Notes under the pieces: generated by a model
Databases searched by the model: none
What the model saw: only the letters and a program-made list of their open reading frames with translations
Told to the model about the DNA's origin: nothing
Made by a program: the position numbers and the translations under genes
NCBI RefSeq assembly: GCF_003073045.1
Contig: NC_037603.1
Span: forward strand, 12,530,192 to 12,594,191
Direction of reading: 5' to 3'
DNA length: 64,000 nt
DNA from: Pomacea canaliculata
Taxonomy: Eukaryota > Mollusca > Gastropoda > Architaenioglossa > Ampullariidae
Shown here: positions 14,215-26,000 of the stretch, one piece after another
Layout of the letters: each line of letters begins with the position of its first letter
Position numbering within the stretch: position 1 is the stretch's first letter

Positions 14215-16375
14215 TGGTCTCACTGTACAGCGGGGGCGAATGTGGTCTCACTGGGTACAACTGGGGCGCCTGTGGTCTCACTGAGTATAACGAGGGCGCC
14301 TGTGGTCTCATTGGGTACAACAGGGGCTCCTGTGGTCTCACTGGGTACAGCAGGGGCGCCTGTGGTCTCACTGGGTACAACAGGGGCGAATGTGGTCTCA
14401 CTGGGTACAGCGGGGGTGCCTGTGGTCTGACTGGGTACAACTGGGGCGCCTGTGGTCTCACTAGGTACTATGGGGGCGCCTGTGGTCTCACTGAGTATAA
14501 CGAGGGCGCCTGTGGTCTCACTGGAAACAACGGTGTCGCCTGTGGTCTCTATGGGTACAACGGGAGCGCCTGTGGTCTCATTGGGTACAATGGGGGCGCC
14601 TGTGGTCTCTCTAGGTACTACGGGGGCGCTTGTGGTCTCACCGGGTACTACGAGAGCGAATGTGGTCTCACTGGGTACAGCAGGGGCGCCTGTATTCTCA
14701 CTGGGTACAACAGGGGCGAATGTGGTCTCATTGGGTACAACAGGGGCGCCTGTGGTCTCACTGGGTACAACAGGGGCGAATGGGGTCTCACTGGGTACAG
14801 CAGGGGCGCCTGTGTTCTCACTGGGTACAACAGGGGCGAATGTGGTCTCACTGGGTACAACAGGGGCGCCTGTGGTCTCACTGGGTACAACAGGGGCGAA
14901 TGTGGTCTCACTGGGTACAGCTGGGGTGCCTGTGGTCTCACTGGGTAGAGCAGGGGCGCCTGTGGTCTCACTGGGTACAACAGGGGCGAAAGTGGTCTCA
15001 CTGGGTACAACAGGGGCGCCTGTGGTCTCACTGGGTACAACAGGGGCGAATGTGGTCTCACTGGGTACAGCTGGGGTGCCTGTGGTCTCACTGGGTAGAG
15101 CAGGGGCGCCTGTGGTCTCACTGGGTACAACAGGGGCGAAAGTGGTCTCACTGGGTACAACAGGGGCGCCTGTGGTCTCACTGGGTACAACAGGGGCGAA
15201 TGTGATCTCACTGGGTACAGCGGGGGTGCCTGTGGTCTCACTGAGTACAGCAGGGGCGCCTGTGGTCTCACTGGGTACAACAGGGGCGAATGTGGTCTCA
15301 CTGGGTACTACGGGGGCGCCTGTGGTCCCACTGGGTACTACGGGGGCGTCTGTGGTATCACTGGGTACTAAGGGGGCGCCCGTGGTCTCAATGGGTACTA
15401 CGGGGGCGCCTGTGGTCTCACTGGGTACTAAGGGGGCGCCCGTGGTCTCACTGGGTACTACGGGGGCGCCTGTGGTCTCACTGTGTACAATGGGGGCGCC
15501 TGCGGTTTCACTGGAAACATCAGGGGCGCTTGAGGTCTCTATGGGTACAACAATGGCGCCTGTGGTCTCATTGGGTACAACGGGGGCGCCGGTGGTCTCT
15601 ATGGGTACTATGGGGGCACCTGTGGTCTCACTGAGTATAACGGGGGCGCCTGTGGTCTTATTGGAAACACCGGGGGCGCCGGTGGTCTCTATGGGTACAG
15701 CGGGGGCGCCTGTGGTCTCACTGGGTACTATGGGGGCGCCTGTGGTCTCACTGAGTATAACGGGGGCGCCTGTGGTCTTATTGGAAACAACGGGGGCGCC
15801 GGTGGTCTCTATGGGTACAGCAGGGGCGCCTGTGGTCTCACTGGGTACTATGGGGGCGCCTGTGGTCTCACTGAGTACAACGGGTGCGCTTGAGGTCTCT
15901 ATTGGTATAAAGGGGGCGCCTGTGGTCTCTATTGTAACAACGGGGGCTCCTGTGGTCTCACTGGGTACTACGGGGGCGCCTGTGGTCTCACTGTGTACAA
16001 TGGGGCGCCTGTGGTCTCACTGGGTACAACGGGGGCGCCTGTGATCTCTATGGGTACAACAGGGGCGCCTGTGGTCTCTATGGGTACAACAGGGGCGCCT
16101 GTGGTCTCTATGGGTACAACAGGGGCGCCTGTTGTCTCTATGGGTACAACAGGGGCGCCTGTGGTCTCTATGGGTACAACAGGGGCGCCTGTGGTCTCTA
16201 TGGGTACAACAGGGGCGCCTGTGGTCTCACTGGGTACAACGGGGGCGCCTGTGGTCTTTATGGGCACAACGGGGGCTCCTGTGGTCTTTATTTGCACAAC
16301 GGGGGCGCCTGTCGTCTTTATGGGTACAACGGGAGCACCTGCGGTCTTTATGGGCACAACGGGGACGCCTTTGGT
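14215..16375. repeat. 30-bp coding minisatellite of copy C, about 72 units
   Basis: Head-to-tail 30-bp units, in perfect register from 14281 to about 15990. Minus-strand consensus encodes TTGAPVVPSE. A 150-bp (five-unit) higher-order repeat is visible at 14911-15060 and 15061-15210. The plus strand is also open for 530 codons, but lacks any promoter, signal or exon support. Confidence 0.92.
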
Positions 16376-18148
16376 CGTCGGTGCTTGCGTTGGGTTTTTG
16401 GTAGTAGTAATCGCAGGAGCTGGAGTACTCAATGCTGCAAAGTGAAATATTACACGCTTTAAAATTAAGACAAATCTGTCCTGTTTTCTTAATATTAGAC
16501 TAACTACTTGAACATTTGTGTTTTCAATATTCCACTCATGCAATCTTGATTTCATACACTAAATAATCAACTAACCCTGATCTCGCTAATCTCTAGCTTA
16601 CTCTACGTTGCACCAAATACTCACTTAAACCAAAGAAGCTAAGGGCTTGGCGGCACTCCTGGAGATAACGGATGAGGTTATCGTACTTTTGCTTGTAGAT
16701 GTTGTAGTAGTATCTGTAGCGATAGTACTCATTCCAGCTGGACGACCATTGACGCTTCACCTGCTCACTCTCGCGTTTTATATCCCAATCCCAATAACTG
16801 CCTATTCGCCATTGTTTGCGAAGACGTATGTAGTAGTTCTGTAAAGTAAACACACAAGTGTATCTCAAGTTTAATTTCATCGAATTGGCAATGATTTCCT
16901 GACAATTGACACACCTAAGGTCAAAGAGTGGATGTCCACATACTTCGAGGTTAGTTTTGTGGACCTCAAAGAGTTTTTTCGATGTAAGCAGGAAATAGAA
17001 ATCGGGATGGTAAGAAGTAAAGACGCTTACAAAAGCAGTGCAAGTCATTAAGTAATTTTTTGGAAAATATAGTATCATCAACATATGAAAAGTGCAAGTT
17101 CAAGGGCCCCCCTCCTTCTGCCTGTGTGTCTAGCAGCGTTGGAGCAATAAATTCGATTAATGAGAGCAATAAGTTGATACTTTATTGCAAGCTTTCTGCA
17201 ACTGCCACCTATCGTGATGTCTACAATCCTCTCTCTAACAAAGTGTGGGGTCAGTGTCAGCTGTCTGGTTCTATAACAGTGTTACGTCTGTAAGTGTAGC
17301 TGAGTAACCACGTTGGGGGATGAGGAGGATAACGACGATCATGCCTTTGAAGTATTGTAGGCATGATATCAATTGTCATGGCATTAGAAAGCCTGAACCT
17401 ATCACGTGGGTGGGTAGAGGTCCCGCATCGTCGTGTCAGTGTATCCCTTCATCCATTTGAAGTACACAGGCAGATGATTCGCACTTCGCACTAGATTCTT
17501 ACTGCAGTCGCTCATACATATATTCTAACATTTAATGCTCTATGATTAAGTATTTTTTAATCTTTATAAATTTATTCTGTACGGTTGAATGTATATTTCT
17601 TGCTTTTTCAGTTTTGGAAATAGGTGAATAAATTTGACAAAATAAAATGCGATACTCACACAATAGTTTATGCGGTAGAGGTTTTCTAGATATGGAATCG
17701 CCTGGGAGAGCCGACTGACTTCCTGTTTGAGATAGTCGAGAGTTTGCCAAGCCTGGCCTTCAAAAGAACAAATTTAAGAATGAAGTTTACCAGTAAATTT
17801 ATAACTATATACTTTTGAAGTGTGTAGAGTTGACTTGACACTTGAGTCTAAATACTACTATTACTAAAACAATAATATGGTTTTTCCAAATTGAACAAAA
17901 CATAATATAGCTAGATATATACTGTATTGCAACATTATTCAAAAAGCGAAAAATGATAAAGTATTGATAGGTAAATCCTTCTGATTACAAGCAGATTTAT
18001 ATTACAATTATGAATCTTTGCATTGCTATACAAGAGAAAAGTTGACCTGCGTATAAAGTGCAGAAGACAGCTCACCTTCAGCCTTGCCATCAAACAGGTA
18101 TGGACTGACTGCAACTAGTAACACGAAGACTGTCGTTGTCGTCCTCAT
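15968..18148 (-). pseudogene. Copy C of the coiled-coil/mucin-like gene, frameshifted in its repeat exon
   Basis: Exons 18148-18076, 17757-17660, 16838-16625 and 16434 onward, phases 1-0-1. The first 128 residues (signal peptide, helix ending in Cys57, Tyr-rich exon with Lys85-Arg86-Gln87) are as good as those of A and B. Exon 4 begins with the usual TTGAPVVPIE repeats, but at about 16003 one G is missing from a GGGGGCGCC unit, so the frame runs into a stop at 15968 (283 residues in all). Beyond it about 1.75 kb of further repeats stay open in the ancestral frame down to about 14224, where two more bases are missing, returning to the original frame for the CRKRGGPC tail near 14188. The poly(A) signal seen in copies B and D is deleted. 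It may be a pseudogene, or a working gene with assembly errors in a G-rich array. Confidence 0.6.
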
Positions 18149-18224
18149 TCTGATGTTTGTGGACTGAAGATACAGTCTGTAAGGCTTATTGTTTTTTCAC
18201 CAGAATGATCCTTGTCAACAAGAG

Positions 18225-18233
18225 TATTTATAG
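18225..18233 (-). promoter_or_regulatory. TATA box of copy C
   Basis: CTATAAATA on the minus strand, 77 bp upstream of the ATG at 18148, as in copy A. Confidence 0.7.
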
Positions 18234-18841
18234 TCTGTGCAAGACTTCATTAAGCTTTATGACCAGCAAACAAACGTGTGATCTGTAAGACAAAACGAGA
18301 TAATGGGGGCGACGTTGCGAGAGTTCCTGATATCTTCCTGCGATTACAGACATAAATGTGGGTTTATATTGCGTACATTATCTAAATCTTCTTGTTTTCA
18401 TCTACATTGCAATATGAATAAGCTACATTATTTTTGTTGTTTTTTTTATGCCGGGTGTATTTGCGTCAGCATGGAAAAATATTCTACAATAAGATTTTAA
18501 TCTGATGGTAATAATTCGAAAAAAAAATTCCTTCTTCTAAAAAAATGCAGTTGTTTTAGAAAATAATTGTAGCGGATATAAAGATTGCCGACACCACATA
18601 TCTGAAGTTCTATACATCTTTAATCGATAGATGTGACAGTCGCTGTTTGTCTTGCTGTCCGTTTCTGGACATTCAACTGACGGAGCTTGTAGTTTTGCAG
18701 GGAAGGCCCGTTGTCTCTACTGTCATCGATATCTCTTTTTTAGTCTATAGTTATATCCATCATCATCATCATCATCTATTATTAAGTTCCAAAATGTATG
18801 CGAGTGTGTCTGTGTGTGGTTCATGTGTAGAATATTATAAC

Positions 18842-21650
18842 CAGGGATGGGGAGTAGCTGTAGCCTAGCTACAGCTACTGTAGCTGGCTACAAATTTTGT
18901 AGCTTGTAGCTTAGCCGGCTACAAATTTAAAAAAAGTAGCTTTTAGCCGTAGCTACATTTTAGAAAGTAGCTGTAGCTTGGCTACATGTTGGCTACTTTC
19001 ACGACTGTAGCACTCTAGTAATGTACAAAGTATATGTCTTTGGGTTGTAGATTTGCATCTATATTCCAGAATGTTCAGCACGGCAGCAATGTAAAAGATA
19101 GAATGTCTTTGTGCGAGGGAGGAAATGATGTTCAACAATGTAGCAATGTTCACAGTAAAAATGTCTTGTCTTTGCGCGAGGGAGGAAATGATGTTCAACA
19201 ATGTAGCGATGTTCAAAAATGTCTTTATTGCGACGAAATAGAATGTCTGTGCTAGAATGTTCGAGGGGAGGGAGAATAAATAACAGGACTGACAGTGGTG
19301 TGGGACCTCTTTGTGAATTGGAGAGAGAGAGAAGTTAGGCCAGCTGCTGAGAAAAAGATACTGAATTAAAGAAAACTTCAGTGTGGAATTCCATCTCTGT
19401 GATATTTCTGGTACGACACCCCACTGTACTTAGCCATTTGACGTGTTGGTTACACGACCATTCGTCGACAGCGTGTCAGCAAGACGACGACAGACGTACA
19501 CTGCTCTCACTGCTCGGTGTGTTGACACACTCAGTAACCGGAAGTACCGGGAGCGATTTGAAAAACGAAGATGGACGTACCCATCAATTTCCAGCCTTAT
19601 TTGAAATTTTTTACATTTTGCGAAGCCACAAAATGTGGGTATAGTTTCAAATGCAAGAATGGGTGCACGAACAAGTACTCAACGAACAAGACGTCGGCGT
19701 TTAATTTGAGAACGCACTTGCAGGTAAGTTCGTTGAGATTTTCATCGATCTTCATTCTTCATGTTCTTGCTTTTCTGCTTTTGGAATAGAGGAGTGTACA
19801 TGTTGTAAAGATTGTGGAAAGGTTGAATGGACTTCTAAAATTTTGTTTCATTTTCATGTGTTTATTTTAGAGGAAACATCCACTGCTTGCCAGGCAGTTG
19901 ACTCAAGACTTGGAAACGTCACGAAAGCGGAAAAGGGAAGACGACGACCAACCCTCTGTCTCGAAGCTCTTCAAAGTGGAACACGAAAGTACCGTCAGCA
20001 AAGCAGACGTCAATTCCGCCGTCCTTGATTACCTGTTGGAATGCAACCTGTCCTTCTTCATGCTGGAGAACGAGAAGTTTTCAAAGTTCGTGTCCAGACT
20101 CACTGGCCAGGAAACCCAGTTAATGAGCAGGAAAACGGCGAACAGAATGTTGGAGGTAAGTTTTACTATTTTTGTTTTTCTTCCTTTTTTGTTTGTTTTA
20201 CTAGTTTTATTTTAAGTAGGGTGATGTATCCACAATTAATATCTTTTGTTCTTGATCACAGAACTCAAATTTCATGTGCCTCGACTACTTGCAGGGCGAG
20301 AAGTGCGTGGGCTTGGGACACCTCCTGCCTCAGCTCAACACCCTCAAGACCCGCATCGAGCAACAGAAGTCCAAGCTAGAAATCCGTGGTCCCCTAGCTA
20401 CTGCTGAATGGGTTGGAGACCAGATTTGCTGATGCCTATAAGGACCAAGACACCCTGCTTGCAACTGTGTCGAACCCAAGGTGAGGGAGAGTTTTCGTTA
20501 TTTCAGTGTATTTTTTCTTCATTTATAAGCTACTCTCTGTCACTGTTCTTTTGAGAATGAGAAGAATGTGAAGCGTTTAGAGCTCAGATTACACGAGAAT
20601 AAGCCCTATACAAATATCCGTAAATAAATTAAAAAATAAACTTTTGACGGGAGGTGGGGGGAGGGGGCTGTTGATTAAAAAAACAAAACATAATATTCAC
20701 TGTCACTGGTCTTTTGACACTTGCCTACAAATCAGAATAAGTACATAAAACCAGTACATTTTATAAAATTAATTAAAAAACAACAATAAGAAAAAAAATT
20801 TAACGAAATTAAACAAAGCATTAATTATTGTGCATATTATTGTTTCAGGTGCAAGTTGATGTGGACTGGGGACCAAACCCTGCATGAGAAATGCAGATCC
20901 CTCTTGACTGCAGAGGCAGCATTGATGGACACGCCAGTCCAATCCCCAACCAAGTGCTCAGCTGAACAGCCAGACTTCATCATTTATGAAGAAGTTACCG
21001 GCACCCCTGAGACAACTACCTTCCTGATGTCTGGATTGTCGCAGAATGTCAATGAACTGGACAAATAGCCCACGGTCAAACAACTCTCTCTGCGCACCAA
21101 CACCGTCTTGCCAAGCAGTGCTGCGGTTGAGAGATAGTTCAGTCTGGCAGGACTTATCATGACAAAGCTGCGCACTAGGGTGACAGACAGCAACTTCGAG
21201 GCCAAAGTTCTGGTCAAGTTCAATTCCATGAAGGACTGAAAGCATGTAGATTTGTTTTAACAGTATTCACAAATTATCAGCACTAAGTCAAAAGGTTGTT
21301 TTATACCTTTGCATTTTGTTGTTAATATGGAGTTTTTGGTGGTCTCAGATCAGAATAAAGGTCAATGTATATAAAAACCAGTTCTTGTGTTAGCAAGTAA
21401 TAGTGTTTTGTGTGTATGTTTGATGTTTGTGTATGTTGCTACAGCCAGCTGACTACAGCTAACTTGTTATAACATCACGCTTTTCAAAGTAGCCAAAAGA
21501 AGCTAAAAGAAGCTGGCTACATTTTAAAAGTAGCCCAAAGTAGCTGGCTACGTTTTGGAAAATTGTAGCTGAAGTGTAGCTGGCTACGTTTTGAAAAAAA
21601 GTAGCTGTAGCGTAGCCGGCTACAAATTAAAAGTAGCTTGCCCATCCCTG
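18842..21650 (+). mobile_element. hAT DNA transposon, internally deleted
   Basis: Terminal inverted repeats begin CAGGGATGGG and end CCCATCCCTG. A perfect 8-bp target duplication, ATTATAAC, lies at 18834-18841 and 21651-21658. The sister spacer at about 11870 shows the site without the insertion. Both ends carry many copies of GTAGCTGGCTAC. The 2.8-kb interior holds start and end pieces of a hAT transposase but not the catalytic core, so it could move only with enzyme from elsewhere. Confidence 0.92.
19571..21240 (+). pseudogene. hAT transposase remnant (BED finger and dimerisation end)
   Basis: Exon-like piece 19571-19723 and 19871-20155 (phase 0) encode a BED-type zinc finger with NLRTHLQRKHP, then a KRKRED basic stretch and a DYLLECNLSFFMLEN segment. 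A piece from about 20262 has LDYLQGEKCVGLGHLLPQL and, one frame over, GLETRFADAY, typical of the late hAT region. The last piece (20850-21237) ends with the hAT dimerisation motif, SSAAVER then FSLAG and FEAKVLVKFN, crossed by two stops. The DDE-bearing middle is missing. The acceptors and donors at these pieces still look usable. Confidence 0.85.
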
Positions 21651-21670
21651 ATTATAACAATATCATTTAA

Positions 21671-22345
21671 AGGGATACTCAAGGCTTGTGATAAGGCTCT
21701 GGCGACGGTCAAGCGTTTCACAAATATATTTAGTTACAATTACAGAGCACGAGAGCAATACAGGAGAAATAAAGGATTCGTTTCTCACTTAATTACCACT
21801 TATTAGCACTATGTCGGTTGCCGATGTTTATAAAAATCGAAAACATCCAGTGAAATCGACCCTTGTGTCCTTCCGCCGAGTAACCACGATAGCTTCCCGA
21901 GATGGTCAAGCAGACGAGTCTCCTTATGACATCAGTCTTGTTATGACGTCACACGCACAGGAAGTGTCTGGTCATTGCGAAGATTTGACGTCGTCTGTTT
22001 ATTCTATGACGCACTCTGTGTGTCAGGCTTGTAAGGCTCTGTCTGTCGGAAACTGATGAAAATAAAATTTTGAATCTTTTTCCATCTTTACGTGGCAGTC
22101 GGGTGCAGCACATTCTCGAGGCATGGTTCTCACTATGGAAACCACACGTCATAGGGTCACGTGACGGAGAACGAGACTTCGTGGAAGCGAAAAAAGAGTC
22201 CCGTGTCATTTCTCTTATTAAACACAACATTCTACTAAAAACCTTCAACGTTTTCCACATGAACACACATATAAATAGACGAGATTCACATTGATCTTAC
22301 TCTTTACGCGATTCTAAGCAGTTTTATTTCGCCTTTAGAATCCCT
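21671..22345. mobile_element. piggyBac-like MITE, 675 bp
   Basis: TTAA lies at both ends (21667-21670 and 22346-22349), and the related spacer at about 11885 has a single TTAA and no insert. The inverted ends are AGGGATACTCAAGGC and its near complement at 22330-22345. It encodes no recognisable transposase; the 81-codon ORF at 21811 has no known motif. The TTAA duplication and AGGG-type ends point to the piggyBac group. Confidence 0.75.
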
Positions 22346-22349
22346 TTAA

Positions 22350-23060
22350 GGTATGTGTGTGCAGTGTTGGGCCATTAACCGCGGTGATTGGGGTGCAAAT
22401 TGCTTTACTGCGGGTTAAATGTTTTTATAATGCATAAATTACAATAAATAATGAAGAAATAAATGTTTTTTTTTTACCACAATCCTTTCTCACGTGTTGA
22501 TCCGCGAGTCGCGCCGTAATCTGAATATAGTATTATTTCTTGCTGCATATTAAAGGCGATTAACAGTCTTAAAATTAAAGATAAATTATTATTTAAGAAT
22601 AACAAAACATATCAAATACATTTAAAATATTTTATTTTACATCTTTACATAGCATGTCTAATTCAAATGTTAATAATTACATGGTAAGTTCTAAACAACC
22701 CAAAGAAACTTCACTTTTTATTATGTCATAGCAGCATCATGTTAACAGGTATATTTACCAGAAAGAAGCAGTGAACAGTACAGCTAAATGAAACTCCCAA
22801 CAAGACATCTAACATACATACAGTACAGTGTCAGTTTTAAACATTCTGACGTTGGGCCACGAAATGAGTGGATGTTGGTCTTTTGTATCGTTGTTGGTTG
22901 ATATGTGCACTTTGACCTTAGTCTTTCATCGTCTGTGTGTGTATATATACATGTGTATATATATACGATACAGTAGGTTTGTGCCTAATTTCATAGAGGA
23001 TCTGCATGATACTTCACAGTTCTTCACAATTCACAAGTCTTCAAGTCTTTGTTCGGGGAA
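22350..23060. repeat. Duplicated spacer, copy 3, left part
   Basis: Continues the block order of spacers 1 and 2 (compare 11885-12830), with small deletions. No gene seen. A short AT repeat lies near 22950-22970. Confidence 0.7.
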
Positions 23061-23077
23061 GGGAGGGTTGGTGAACT

Positions 23078-26000
23078 ATCTATCTATCTATTCCTCTTTG
23101 TGCATCAGGTTGCACATAAGGCCTCAACCAGAGTCCGCCACCGATGTCGATCGGCTGAAACACGCTCTAGGTGACCCCATGTCCAGCCCTTTCCTTTCAT
23201 CTCCCTTTCCACTGTTCTTCTCCAAGTTTCCTTTGGGCGGCCTCGTTTTCTTCGGCCGTCTGGAGTCCATCGTAGGGCGACTCTGGAAAGGTCTGCTGTC
23301 TGCTGGCGGAGCACATGTCCAATCCATCGCCAACGCCTTCGTTGAACCTGCGTGGTGATGGACTCGGTTTCACTTCTTCGGTGGAGTTCTTCGTTGGTGA
23401 TGGTGTTTGGCCAAAAGATGTTAAGTATGCGCCTGAGGCATCTGTTTTGGAAGACGTCAAGCTTGTTACTGATGGTTTTGGTCATCTTCCAAGATTCTGA
23501 TCCGTAAAGGAGGGTGCTGATCACATTTGACTTGAAGATTCTCAGCTTGATCTTCTGGCTGATGTTTTTTGCCTTCCATGTGCTCCTGAGTGAGGCAAAG
23601 GCCTGACTGGCTTTCGCCAGTCGGGCTCGAATCTCCACCTCCGCATCCCCAGTGTTTGACATTTTGGACCCAAGATAGGTGAAACTGTCAACTTCCTCAA
23701 TCTCTTCTCCATTTAGTTTGATGCTGTCTTGGACTCTGGCGTTCACTCTCATACTGTTAGTCTTTTTTGTGCTGACCTTCAAGCCAAGGTTTCCAGCTGT
23801 TTCTGAGAAGGCCTTTGTTTTTTCCTGCATGTCTTGGTGGCGGTGTGACAGCAGGGCAATGTCATCAGCAAAGTCCAAGTCTTCCAGTGCTGTTGTTGCT
23901 GTCATAGTCATGGTCAATCTGAGCCCTCTCCTCTCGCTGTCGGTGGAAGTCTTCATGATCCAGTCCATGGCCAGGATGAAGAGGAACGGCGACAGAATGC
24001 AGCCCTGTTTCACCCCGGTACTGACGTTGAAGGGGTCTGTGAGCTCCGTGTCACAGACAACCTGGGATTTGAAATCGCTGTACAGCATTGCAATGACCTG
24101 AACAAGTTTTGCAGGGACTCCGTAATGCCTCAGGATCTTCCATAAGGACTCGCGGTGGATGCTGTCAAAAGCCTTCTCCAGGTCGATGAAATTGATGTAC
24201 AGCGGTGTGTTCCATTCGTTGCTCTGCTCCAGAATCTGTCGCAGAATGAAGATGTGTTCGGAGCAGGATCGCCCAGGGCGAAATCCTGCTTGCTGTGGTC
24301 GGAGGTCTTTCTCAAGAGTTGCCGTCAGTCTTGACAAAACAATCTTGCTGAAGACCTTGCTGGTGAGGGAAAGAAGTGTTATGCCCCTCCAATTATTGCA
24401 GTCTCCAAGATCTCCTTTCTTGGATAACTTGAAGATGAGCCCTGTCTTCCACGCAACAGGGACCTGCCCTGATTCCCAAATTTGCCTGAAGATTTCAGTC
24501 AGCTTGGGAGCTGTCACATTCACGTCTGCTTTTAACATCTCTGCTGTTATTCCATCTGCCCCTGGTGCTTTGCCGCTCTTCATTGTCTTGACTGCTGCTG
24601 TCACTTCTTCCAGGCTTGGTGGGTCTGTGCAGATGTCAAGGTCTATAGCTGCTGGCTGGATGTCTGCAAGCTGAGGGGGATCTGGTCTGTTCAGAACTGA
24701 CTCAAAATGCTCCCTCCAGCGCTGTAGTTTTCCTGCCTCTCCCTCGATGACATTACCGTTCACGTCTTTCACTGGCACATCACTGTTCTTAAACCCATTG
24801 TTTAGCTGTTTGTTTATCTTGTACAGTGTCTTCAGGTCATTTTTACTTGCTGCATTTTCTGCTTCATCTGCCAGTTTCTCTATGTGATATCTTTTGTCGG
24901 TTCTTGTCATCCTCTTTACCTCTTTGTTCAGTTTTGCATATCTTTGTCTGTGTTGTTCCTTCAGGCGTTCAGATCTGGTGCTGTTGATTCTTTGTTTGGC
25001 TGACTTTCTCTCTTCTATCTTCTTCCATGTCTCTTCTCTGATCCACTGTTCTTTCTTTTTCCGTTGGAAGCCCAGTATTTTCTCTCCTGATTCCTGTAAG
25101 ACTCGATTGAAGTCGTCTAAGGTCATCTCTTGTTGGTCTCCTAGTGCCTGGAACCTGTTCTTTACTTCCATAGCAAAGGCCCTTTCGGTGGCTGGATTTT
25201 TTAGTTTGCCGGAGTCCACTCTCTGCTGACGTGCCTGTTTTCCTTGTGATCGACGCAGCTTCAGAGAAACTGTGGCTATCACAAGAGTGTGGTCACTGGC
25301 AATGTCTGCTCCTCTGTAGGCTCTAACATCTTGAAGTGAGCTCCTCCATTTTTGGTTGATGATGACATGGTCTATCTGGTTCTTTGTGATCCCATCTGGT
25401 GATGTCCATGTTGCCTTGTGGATGTCTTTGTGTGGGAAGAGTGTGCCTCCAATCAGTAGGTTGTTTTCTTCACAAAAGTCTGCCAGTCTCTCTCCGTTGT
25501 CATTGATGCTTCCGATTCCATGTTTGCCCATGACATGCTCCCTGCAGGTGTTGTCACTTCCCACCTTGGCATTGAGATCGCCGATGATGAGCAACATGTC
25601 GTGGGCTGGAACGCTTTCTGAGGCTGCCTGGAGCTGATCGTAAAAAGCATCCTTGTCTTCTGCCTCAGAGTCATTTGTTGGTGCATAGCAGGCTAGCACT
25701 GTCAGCTTGGTGTACTTGGAATGGAATCTTGCTCTCAAAAGCCTGGGTCCATAAGGCTTCCATTCCAGCAGTGCCTTTTCTGTTTTCTTGTTGAGGAGTA
25801 GAGCTACTCCTTCAGAGTGCTGAGCGTCTGATCTTCCTGAGAACAAGATGGTATGTCCTGACGCTAGTCTCCTCTTTCCCGTGCCGGTCCATCTGACCTC
25901 ACTGACTCCCAGGATGTCCAAGTTGTAGTTGTCAAACTCCTTGACTAATTGGAGCATCCTGCCAGTCTGGTACAAGGTCTGGACGTTCCAGCACCCCACC

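Noticed and set aside
14452-16044. 530-codon plus-strand ORF of VSLGTTGAPV repeats (and similar plus-strand ORFs at 2597-3499 and 8467-9486)
   Set aside because: They are the reverse strand of the coding minisatellites; unit lengths divisible by three keep all frames open. Signal peptides, splice sites and TATA boxes are all on the minus strand.
21811-22056. 81-codon ORF in the MITE
   Set aside because: No motif, no splice support, and it lies inside a non-coding TTAA element.
23679-25229. Plus-strand ORFs over the LINE
   Set aside because: Antisense shadows of the endonuclease/reverse transcriptase ORF.
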